From Flavobacteriales bacterium (GTDB lineage Bacteria; Bacteroidota; Bacteroidia; Flavobacteriales; PHOS-HE28), in assembly GCA_008016945.1 (NCBI GenBank), contig SSGN01000004.1, positions 1-12,147 on the forward strand: a stretch of DNA of 12,147 nucleotides, in the 5' to 3' direction. The position numbers and the translations under genes were made by a program. Below, piece after piece: positions 5,377 to 12,147 of this stretch; the stretch's first letter is position 1; every line of letters starts with the position of its first letter. The notes below the pieces were generated by a model that was not told where the DNA came from, did not search any database, and was given only the letters and a program-made list of their open reading frames with translations.

Positions 5377-5832
5377 TCACCCCAGTAACCGCTGTCCGTA
5401 GGCGAACTCCTGCAGCATCTCGATCGCCAGACCGGGGCGGGCTGCGATCCCGTCGGCGTCGATGCCATTGCTCAAATACGGCGCCAGCGACGGGTGGGAC
5501 TGCATATCAAGTCGGCACACGCGCCGGTAGCCCATGTGCCACGCACCGAAACTGCGTTGGTCGATGGCGCACCGGTCGATCACGACCAGGCCGTGGTGCC
5601 GGGGGTCCGCTGCGATGCGCAACATCGTCGCATCGACGTCGGCTTCCGGACCTTCCAGCACCTGCATGAAATTTCCGCCGGCATAGAGCAGCATCCCGGT
5701 GATTCTCGCCGCCGTATTCCTGCGCACCGAGGAATCCATGATCCGGTCGAGCTCGACGTCGTCGAGTTCTTCCGTGGCAGTACTGACGTAGATGAGATGA
5801 ATCAGGCTCAATTCGCTTTCCTTCAGAGGCAT
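5377..5832 (-). CDS. Short BLUF blue-light photoreceptor
   Basis: A 151-residue single-domain BLUF protein (domain about 9-104) with a short helical C-terminal cap, like PixD/Slr1694 rather than the large BLUF-EAL enzymes. The flavin-pocket residues align with AppA at identical spacing: Tyr15 (AppA Y21), Asn39 (N45), Gln57 in FMQVLEG (Q63), Trp98 and Met100 in AWHM (W104, M106). It should therefore bind FAD and undergo the red-shift photocycle. Short BLUF proteins act by binding a partner. The ATG follows the kinase stop codon with no intervening base (TAAATG) and has no clear ribosome site of its own, suggesting coupled translation and that the kinase or the c-di-GMP enzyme of the same operon is the partner. 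It is the last gene of this operon. Confidence 0.92.
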   Translation of the reverse strand: MPLKESELSLIHLIYVSTATEELDDVELDRIMDSSVRRNTAARITGMLLYAGGNFMQVLEGPEADVDATMLRIAADPRHHGLVVIDRCAIDQRSFGAWHMGYRRVCRLDMQSHPSLAPYLSNGIDADGIAARPGLAIEMLQEFAYGQRLLG

Positions 5833-8800
5833 TTATTCAGACAGCCCGGAGCGCGCGGCATCCACGGGCTCCGACCCGATTGCCGGCAGCCACAGCGTGA
5901 CCGTCGTACCGGCGCCGGGGGTACTGGAAAAATCGAGCACGCCGCCGTGGAGCTCGACAATTTCCTGAACGATGCTCATGCCCAGCCCCGTACCGGGAAT
6001 CTTTCCGGACGTATCGGCACGGTAGAAGCGCTCGCAGATCCTCGCCAGCTGCTCGCTCGTCATGCCGATGCCGCGGTCGCTGATGCGGACACCGAGCATC
6101 CGCGGCGAGGCTGAATCCTGTTCCGTAGCAAGCGGACGTTCGACGATTTCCATCTCGACAGCGCCACCCGCCGGCGAATATTTGTAGGCATTGGAGAGCA
6201 CGTTGGTGATCGCCTGCGTCAGCTTCTTCGTGTCGCCGCGCACCACGCCCGCCACCGACCTTGCCGACACGAGCGGCGCCGCACGTCCGCCGGGCGGATG
6301 GAAACTGGCCAGGATCCGTTCGATCAGCAATGCGACGTCAACCCGCTCGAAGACGAAGTCCTTGCCACGGCGCGACTCGATTCGCGCCAGATCGAGCAAC
6401 TCGTTGATGATCGAGATCATGAGCTCCGACTGGCGGTAGATCGCACCCAGGAATTCCGCCTGTTCCTCGGGCGCAAATTTTTGGGCAAGCATCAGTTCCG
6501 AGAAACCGTAGATCGACGCCATCGGTGTCCGCAGTTCATGCGCCGCGGTCGACAGGAACTCGCTCTTCATCTGATCGACTTCGGTTTCGTACGTCACGTC
6601 GCGGAAATAGAGAATCTGGGAAACGCTCTCACCCTGGGCGACGCGAATTCCAGCCTCGAGGACGCGCTTTCCGGGACCGGCAAGCTCGATCAACTGGCGC
6701 CGATGATGCCCGGCCGCCTCGCCAGCATTCTCCTGTGCGATGAAACTGGCGCGCAGCTGCGCGAGGCCGGGGAAGCGCGCTTGCGGAACGCAGGCACCGG
6801 CGAGCAGATCGGAAAAGGCGGCTTCATCCATGCCGGCAATCGTGGCTTCGTCAATGCCGGTCATGCGGTGGAAGGCCGGCGTCGCATAGCGGACGCGGCG
6901 TGTCGCATCGAAGGAGACGAAACCGTCCGGGCTGAGCGAGAAGATGGCGTCCAGTTGCTCGTTGCGATCCCGGATGCGCGCCTCGGATTCGCGGCGCTCG
7001 GTGATATCGGTGTGCGAACCCGACATGCGCACCGGATTCCCGGTCGCGTCGAACATTGCCTTGCCACGGCAGAGAATCCATTTGTAGCCGCCATCCCTGC
7101 AGCGCAGGCGGAGCTCGGCGGCATACAGCGGCGTCTTGCCGGTCAGGTGCCGCTGCATCTCCACGAGCACGCGCTCGAGGTCCTCGGGATGCACAAGGCG
7201 CTGCCATTCCGAGATGTCGCTGCCGATCTCGTCGATGGCATAGCCGAGCATCGATTTCCACTGCTCGGAGAAGAAGGCTTCGCCGGTCGTCGTATTCCAG
7301 TCCCAGATGCCGTCGTTGGCACCGCGCACCGCCAGTTCGAAACGCAGCTCGCTTTCCTGCAGCGCCTGCTCCATGTGCTTGCGCTCGGAGATGTCGCGGG
7401 CGAAGCCGACGGTGCCGATCACGTTTCCACTGTCGCCGATCACGGGCTTCTTGTAGGTCTCGATCCAGCCGGCGGCCGCGCCACTGGCGACAGGCTCCTC
7501 GACGGTCACCTCGCGGCGCCCCGCCATGACGGCAAGGTCGTCGGCGATATATTTCTCCGCCAGCTCAGCGGGCCAGACATCGCGATCGGTCAGGCCGACG
7601 ACGGACTCGGGACCGGGCTGCCCGCAGGCGTCGGAGAAGACCTTGTTGACGGCCAGGAAACGGCCGTCTGAATCCTTGAGCCAGAAGAAGAACGGCAGGT
7701 TGTCGAGCGTCGCCCGCTGATAGAGCTCTCGCAGGCGAAGGTTCTCGGCCGTGTTCTTCAGCTCGGTGATGTCGATGCGGTTGCCGACGATATAGCCGCT
7801 CGGCGTCCGGTGCTCGATGATCAGCAGCCAGCGTCCGTCGCCAAGCCGCTGCTCGATCATCTGCCCGGATGCGGACTGATGCGCGGCCACGCGGCTCGCC
7901 ACCCATGCGTCAATGTTGCCGATGGCCTCGGTGTACTGGCCACGCTCCGCCCCCTTGCGGACGATGTCCTCGAAGCGGGCACCGGGCACGATCAGGTCGC
8001 GGCTCTGCTCGTAGAAGCTCAGGTACGCCTCGTTGCAAAGCACCAGGCGATCGTCGTCGTCGTAGATCGTGAAACCGACCGCGATGCTCTGTACCGCCTC
8101 GCGCAGCAGCTTGCTGGCACGCTCGGCTTCCTGCTGGCTTTCTTCGAAATCCCGCGTCCGTTCGGCCACGAGTTCCTCGAGTTCACCATAGGATTCGCGC
8201 AAGCGGGCGACCATCGTATTGAATGCTGCCGAGAGACGGCCGAATTCGTCATCGCCACGGGCGGGCAGCCGGCCGACCGGTCGCCCGGTGGCGGCGATGG
8301 CCTCCGCCGCGGAGGCAACCTCGCTCAGCGGGCGGGTGATATAGCGGGTGCCGACGCGCGCGATGAGTGCGACGCCGGCCAGCACGACGACACCGATCGC
8401 GATATAGATCGCCAGCAGGAGGTTGAGCTTGCTGAAGACCGTGGCACGGTCCCGTGCCAGGCCGAGCGTCAACCCGAGTTCGTCGACCGGATGCGGCAGC
8501 TTGAGCTGTGCACGCAGCTCGATGGCGTTGTCGGCGGGCAGTTTGCCAGCGTGCAGCTTGCCGCTGGCATCGACGAGGTAGCGGGCGTCGGCCCAGTCGC
8601 CATTGCCGAGCAGCGCCGCGAGCGGTACGCGCAGCACGACGCCGCCCTCGATGTTGCCCGTCAGGCGATAGCGGACCGGCAGCATGACGACGATGGCGGG
8701 GCCTTCCAACGGCATCCGATCGAGCAACGCCCGCGCCCTGCCATCCTCGATCATGGCGAGGAATTCGGCTGTCGCCGAAACGTCGCCACTCGTCGGGCGC

Positions 8801-9186
8801 GAACTTGCCGCCGTCCTGCCCTGATAATCGGCGACCAGCAGATCGGCGCCGGGGATGCCGAGCGACTGGTTGCGCAGCAGCGGGAAGAGGTAGTTTTCCC
8901 GTCCGAAGGAATCGGCGAGCGCATTGGCCGTCATCGTATTCGCCGCCAGCGATGCCGCCAGCGAGAAAGCGTTGCCGAAGCGCAGCTCGATCTCACGCTG
9001 CTCATTGTGCGCCTTGGCCGCCAGCATCTCCTCGGTATGCGAGAGCAGCTGGTGGCGGGAATAGACATACGACACCAGCGTGACCGCACCGCCGATGGCC
9101 GTCGTCGCGACCAGCAGCACCGCGATCAGCTTGGCGCGCAGGCCCAGCGTATCGAAGGACGACAGGAGGCGACGGACCAGGGACAT
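5833..9186 (-). CDS. Multi-PAS membrane sensor histidine kinase
   Basis: A 1117-residue kinase. TM1 is at about 20-42, followed by a periplasmic sensor of about 210 residues (Cache-like by layout), TM2 at 254-276 and HAMP at 277-345, then a short coiled coil. Four PAS units follow: about 365-475 (NEAYLSFYEQS, PAS-7-like), 490-600 (ends GTVGFARDISERK), 615-730 (WDWNTTTGE, HPEDLERV, ends GSHTDITERR) and 740-865. His883 lies in AAHELRTP; the ATPase has NVLSNAYKYSP (995-1005), DRGIGM (1037-1042) and GTGLGMSIV (1065-1073). All catalytic motifs look intact. No receiver domain is fused and none is encoded nearby, so it is an orphan here. Its ATG overlaps the binding-protein stop by one base, implying a stoichiometric link with that protein. 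The signal is unknown. Confidence 0.92.
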   Translation of the reverse strand: MSLVRRLLSSFDTLGLRAKLIAVLLVATTAIGGAVTLVSYVYSRHQLLSHTEEMLAAKAHNEQREIELRFGNAFSLAASLAANTMTANALADSFGRENYLFPLLRNQSLGIPGADLLVADYQGRTAASSRPTSGDVSATAEFLAMIEDGRARALLDRMPLEGPAIVVMLPVRYRLTGNIEGGVVLRVPLAALLGNGDWADARYLVDASGKLHAGKLPADNAIELRAQLKLPHPVDELGLTLGLARDRATVFSKLNLLLAIYIAIGVVVLAGVALIARVGTRYITRPLSEVASAAEAIAATGRPVGRLPARGDDEFGRLSAAFNTMVARLRESYGELEELVAERTRDFEESQQEAERASKLLREAVQSIAVGFTIYDDDDRLVLCNEAYLSFYEQSRDLIVPGARFEDIVRKGAERGQYTEAIGNIDAWVASRVAAHQSASGQMIEQRLGDGRWLLIIEHRTPSGYIVGNRIDITELKNTAENLRLRELYQRATLDNLPFFFWLKDSDGRFLAVNKVFSDACGQPGPESVVGLTDRDVWPAELAEKYIADDLAVMAGRREVTVEEPVASGAAAGWIETYKKPVIGDSGNVIGTVGFARDISERKHMEQALQESELRFELAVRGANDGIWDWNTTTGEAFFSEQWKSMLGYAIDEIGSDISEWQRLVHPEDLERVLVEMQRHLTGKTPLYAAELRLRCRDGGYKWILCRGKAMFDATGNPVRMSGSHTDITERRESEARIRDRNEQLDAIFSLSPDGFVSFDATRRVRYATPAFHRMTGIDEATIAGMDEAAFSDLLAGACVPQARFPGLAQLRASFIAQENAGEAAGHHRRQLIELAGPGKRVLEAGIRVAQGESVSQILYFRDVTYETEVDQMKSEFLSTAAHELRTPMASIYGFSELMLAQKFAPEEQAEFLGAIYRQSELMISIINELLDLARIESRRGKDFVFERVDVALLIERILASFHPPGGRAAPLVSARSVAGVVRGDTKKLTQAITNVLSNAYKYSPAGGAVEMEIVERPLATEQDSASPRMLGVRISDRGIGMTSEQLARICERFYRADTSGKIPGTGLGMSIVQEIVELHGGVLDFSSTPGAGTTVTLWLPAIGSEPVDAARSGLSE

Positions 9187-10385
9187 CAGCGCGTCCCGCT
9201 GTCGATCGAGCGCAGCATGCCGTCCGCACCATAGCGCCCGAGGCGAACGGCCTTGCGGTCGAGCGCCTCATGGCGCTCCGGCGTAAACGGGCGTGCATAG
9301 CGACGCAGCAGGCCGTCGTAGGCGTCGAGTCGCTCAAGTGCGCTGCGCAGGGCCGACCGGTCGAGGCTGCCGGCCTTGCGAATCGCACGTGCCAGAAGAT
9401 GCGTCAGGTCGTAGGCATGTGCGAATCCCACCTGCCCATGCAGCTCGCCGATCTCCTGACCGAAAACCTGACGGAACCGGCTGGCTACGTCGCGCGCCCT
9501 CGCGCCGCGCGGATCCGCAAAGCTGAAGGTATGCACGACCGACAGATCGACTTCCTGCAGCGCCTTGCCGGTGGCGGCAGCGAAATCCCCGCCGAGGATG
9601 CCCCAGTGCGAGAGTATCGGGAGCCGTTCCGCCGCCGGCAGCTCGGCCATCCTGCGCACGATCGGCGCGCCCTCGGCTTCGTTCGCTACCATCACCAGCG
9701 CCTGTGCACCGGCTGCCCGCGCCTGCCCGATGCGCTCGCCGAGATCGGTTTCACCCCAGTTGTGCCAGTAGGTGGTGTGCACCATTCCACCGTGCTTGCG
9801 TTCCCACGCCAGCATCGCCGCTTCGCTGCTGCGCCCCCAGGCCGTGTTCGGCGCGAACAGCGCGAGCCGGCTGAAGCCACGCTTGCGTGCGGCCTCCAGC
9901 ATGGCCTCGATCGCCCACGTGTCGATCAGGGACAGGCGGAACACATTGTTGCCCGCCGCCGGATTCGACGTGATCGGATCCGCCGCCGCCCAGGGATCGA
10001 GCAACAGCAGACGCTGCCTGCCGGCCACCTGCGAAATCTCGATCGCCACCGGCGAAAAGCGTCCGCAGAAAACTGCCGCGACATCTTCCCTGCCTGCGAA
10101 GGTGATGTAGTTGTCGACACCGCGGGCCGGAACGCCGCGGTCATCGGCGGTTTCAAGGGCCAGCTTGCGGCCGTCGAGTACGCCCCCCGCCGCGTTGATT
10201 TCATCGATGGCGAGCCGGATGCCCTTTTCGATCGATTGCGCCGCATGGCTTCCCTGCACGCCGAACTCCGCCGTCAGCCCGATGACGACCGGCGAGGGTT
10301 CGGCGGCGAGTGTCCGCCACGAAAAAAGCATGCCGCTGAGCCAAATGATCGCCACGACCATGCGTACGAAAATTTGACGTGTCAT
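9186..10385 (-). CDS. Periplasmic Leu/Ile/Val-type substrate-binding protein
   Basis: A 399-residue secreted protein with a Sec signal peptide (about 1-28, cut after TLAA). It then has the type I periplasmic fold: IGLTAEFGVQGSHAAQSIEKG, LAIDEINAAGGVLDGRKL and ETADDRGVPARGVDNY are the family opening, as in LivJ/AmiC-like proteins. No permease or ATPase gene is present; the protein is flanked by a c-di-GMP enzyme and a sensor kinase, so it more likely presents a ligand to the kinase than feeds a transporter. The ligand cannot be read from the sequence. Start 10385 is chosen for GGAGGGGG about 6 bases upstream. An ATG at 10409 overlaps the upstream stop as ATGA and would add 8 residues; it could be used for coupling. 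Confidence 0.88.
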   Translation of the reverse strand: MTRQIFVRMVVAIIWLSGMLFSWRTLAAEPSPVVIGLTAEFGVQGSHAAQSIEKGIRLAIDEINAAGGVLDGRKLALETADDRGVPARGVDNYITFAGREDVAAVFCGRFSPVAIEISQVAGRQRLLLLDPWAAADPITSNPAAGNNVFRLSLIDTWAIEAMLEAARKRGFSRLALFAPNTAWGRSSEAAMLAWERKHGGMVHTTYWHNWGETDLGERIGQARAAGAQALVMVANEAEGAPIVRRMAELPAAERLPILSHWGILGGDFAAATGKALQEVDLSVVHTFSFADPRGARARDVASRFRQVFGQEIGELHGQVGFAHAYDLTHLLARAIRKAGSLDRSALRSALERLDAYDGLLRRYARPFTPERHEALDRKAVRLGRYGADGMLRSIDSGTR

Positions 10386-10405
10386 CGAATCCCCCTCCGG
10401 CTTGT

Positions 10406-12147
10406 TCATTGCTGTGCGCTGGCAGCCAGGCTGCGCGCTTCCGCCTTCGACGACAGCCAGAGCGACAGCATCTCCGGCCGCATCGGCCTGCCGGTCAGGA
10501 ATCCCTGGATGACCTGGCATCCCTGGCCGGAGAGCAGCGCGTACTGCGCATCGGTCTCGACGCCTTCCGCCACCAGTTGCACACCCAGCGCCATTCCCAT
10601 GTTGAGCACCGCCGCGGTGATCGCCTCGGCGCGCGAGCAGCCTTCCCTTTCCAGTTCGCTGATGAAGCTGCGATCGATCTTCAGGCTGTCGATCGGGAGA
10701 TTCATCAGCCGGGCAAGGCTGGAATAGCCGGTCCCGAAATCGTCGATCGCGATCTTCACCCCGAGCTCGCGCAGGCGTGCCAGCTTCCCGCGATCCGCAT
10801 CGAGGTGCTGCATGATTTCCGACTCGGTGATCTCCATCTCGAGGCGGTTCGCGGCAATGCCGTGGCGTGCCAGCGCCGAACGGATGCTCTCGACGAGGAG
10901 CGGATCCCGCAACTGGCGCGGGGAAAGATTCACCGCCATCGTCAAGGATGGCAGCCCGAGGCCGTCCCAGGCCGCCAGCTGCGCGCAGGCCGCCTGCAAG
11001 ACCCATTGGCCGATGGAAAGGATGAGGCCGCTGCGCTCCGCAACGGGAATGAAGTGGGCCGGCGGCACCTGCCCGAGCTTGGGGTGATCCCAGCGCAGCA
11101 ATGCCTCGACGCCGAGGACGCGACCGCTGGCCGCCGCGATCTGCGGCTGGTATTCGAGACGAAGCTGCCCGCGCTCGAGAGCATGGCGAAGCTCCGTTTC
11201 GAGGTGCAGTGCCTCGCCGGGTGCGCCGTCGAACGAATCGAAGACCACATGGGTATTGCCACCGAGCGACTTGGCCACGTACATCGCCGCATCGGCATGC
11301 TTGAGGAGCAGCGCCTCTTCGTCACCATGCTCGGGATACGTTGCACAGCCCAGGCTGGCGCCGATGAACAGCTCGTTGCCATCGATCTGCATCGGCTGGC
11401 TGACGACATCGATGACCTTGTTGCTGACGACGGCAATGGCTTCGTGGCCGGCCAGTTCGGGGGCGATGATCACGAATTCATCACCGCCCAGCCGTGCCAC
11501 CGTATCCACTTCGCGTACGGCCATCGCGAGACGCGCGGCCGCCTCGCGCAGGACGATATCCCCGATTTCATGCCCGAGGGAATCGTTGATCTGCTTGAAG
11601 CGGTCGAGGTCGATGAAGATCAGCGTGAAGCGGCCGGCGTTGCGGCGCGCCTGCGCCACGGCCTGCTCGAGACGATCGTTGAAAAGTAGGCGATTCGGCA
11701 GGCCGGTCAGCATGTCGTGATGGGCGAGATACGACATGCGGCGCTCGGCCTGCAGGATGCGCGACAGATCGGTGAACACCGCGATGTAGGCGATGGTCTG
11801 GCCATTCCCATCGCGGGCCGCGTTGACGGTCAGCCATTCCGAGAAGATCTCGCCATTCTTGCGGCGATTGTAGATTTCGCCCTGCCAGTAGCCCTTCTCC
11901 TGCAGGGATCTCCAGAAACTCGTGTAGAACCCGGCATCGTGCATGCCGGAACGCAGCATCGTCGGCCGGCGACCGACGGTTTCATCGGCGGAATATCCGG
12001 TAATGCGCGAAAACGCCGGATTGACCGCCAGGATCTCGCCACCGACATCGGTGATCATCACCGCTTCGGAGGTTTCCTTGAACACCATCGACGAAATCTG
12101 CGATTCGAACTGGATCTCCCGGATGCGGGTGATGTCGCGCAGGACCC
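10406..12147 (-). CDS. PAS-GGDEF-EAL c-di-GMP enzyme, N-terminus cut off
   Basis: About 579 residues are visible; the frame stays open to the right edge and reads VLRDITRIREIQFESQ, the end of a preceding PAS and a linker, so the true start is outside. Next come a PAS domain (MITDVGGEILAVNPAFSRIT, ending near YIAVFTDLSR), a GGDEF domain with intact GGDEF and an RxxD inhibitory site (REVDTVARLGGDEF), and an EAL domain with EALLRW, NLSPRQL, EITESEIM, IDDFGTGYSS, LKIDRSF, AEGVET and QGFLTGRP. Both synthesis and breakdown motifs look complete, so the enzyme may be bifunctional and switched by its sensors. No membrane segment is in the visible part. Its stop lies 20 bases upstream of the binding-protein ATG, so it heads the visible part of the sensory operon. 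Confidence 0.93.
   Translation of the reverse strand, partial: VLRDITRIREIQFESQISSMVFKETSEAVMITDVGGEILAVNPAFSRITGYSADETVGRRPTMLRSGMHDAGFYTSFWRSLQEKGYWQGEIYNRRKNGEIFSEWLTVNAARDGNGQTIAYIAVFTDLSRILQAERRMSYLAHHDMLTGLPNRLLFNDRLEQAVAQARRNAGRFTLIFIDLDRFKQINDSLGHEIGDIVLREAAARLAMAVREVDTVARLGGDEFVIIAPELAGHEAIAVVSNKVIDVVSQPMQIDGNELFIGASLGCATYPEHGDEEALLLKHADAAMYVAKSLGGNTHVVFDSFDGAPGEALHLETELRHALERGQLRLEYQPQIAAASGRVLGVEALLRWDHPKLGQVPPAHFIPVAERSGLILSIGQWVLQAACAQLAAWDGLGLPSLTMAVNLSPRQLRDPLLVESIRSALARHGIAANRLEMEITESEIMQHLDADRGKLARLRELGVKIAIDDFGTGYSSLARLMNLPIDSLKIDRSFISELEREGCSRAEAITAAVLNMGMALGVQLVAEGVETDAQYALLSGQGCQVIQGFLTGRPMRPEMLSLWLSSKAEARSLAASAQQ

Noticed and set aside
6298..9234. Two long plus-strand open frames opposite the multi-PAS kinase
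   Set aside because: Shadows in the frame opposite a conserved 1117-residue protein; no family features.
9270..11689. Plus-strand open frames opposite the binding protein and GGDEF-EAL genes
   Set aside because: Same reason: antisense frames with shadow-like composition and no ribosome sites.
1..12147. Mobile elements, CRISPR arrays, tRNA or rRNA genes
   Set aside because: No transposase, integrase, repeat-spacer array, cloverleaf or rRNA-like sequence was seen on either strand.

Overview
The window looks like a chromosomal segment of a high-GC betaproteobacterium. A member of the Rhodocyclales is my best guess, from codon use and gene families; no marker gene fixes the taxon. Nearly everything is signalling or regulation. 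Genes are packed tightly, with 1-11 bp overlaps inside each operon.

Left part (1-2887, minus strand): a GlrK/QseG/GlrR-type envelope-stress operon read right to left. It holds a membrane histidine kinase (GlrK-like), a second soluble kinase that is a truncated duplicate of the first, a QseG-like lipoprotein, and the start of a GlrR-like response regulator that runs off the left edge. The 2888-3201 intergenic region carries an exact TGTC-N10-GACA box (the form described for E. coli GlrR), an IHF-like site, a short hairpin and a good sigma-54 (-24/-12) promoter. The sigma-54 promoter points at a divergent bactofilin gene (3202-3771), which ends in a strong intrinsic terminator. The simplest reading is that the two-component system next door switches on bactofilin through sigma-54.

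Middle part (4006-5250, plus strand): a compact four-gene unit. It encodes a GcvR-like double-ACT protein, a stand-alone lipoyl-type domain protein with an unusual cysteine cluster, a 56-residue single-pass membrane protein and an 84-residue acidic protein of unknown function. A 126-bp gap with no clear gene separates it from the convergent operon on its right.

Right part (5377-12147, minus strand): a sensory operon read right to left. It contains a PAS-GGDEF-EAL cyclic-di-GMP enzyme (N-terminus outside the window), a periplasmic Leu/Ile/Val-type binding protein with no transporter genes beside it, a 1117-residue membrane histidine kinase with a large periplasmic domain, HAMP and about four PAS domains, and a short BLUF blue-light sensor that starts on the base after the kinase stop codon. 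Gene order suggests a ligand-capturing periplasmic protein feeding a kinase, with light input from BLUF and c-di-GMP as a linked output. No response regulator for this kinase lies in the window.

The most interesting items are the duplicated kinase core, whose junction preserves the start of qseG as a molecular fossil; the GlrR box plus sigma-54 promoter before bactofilin; and the binding protein-kinase-BLUF-c-di-GMP operon.
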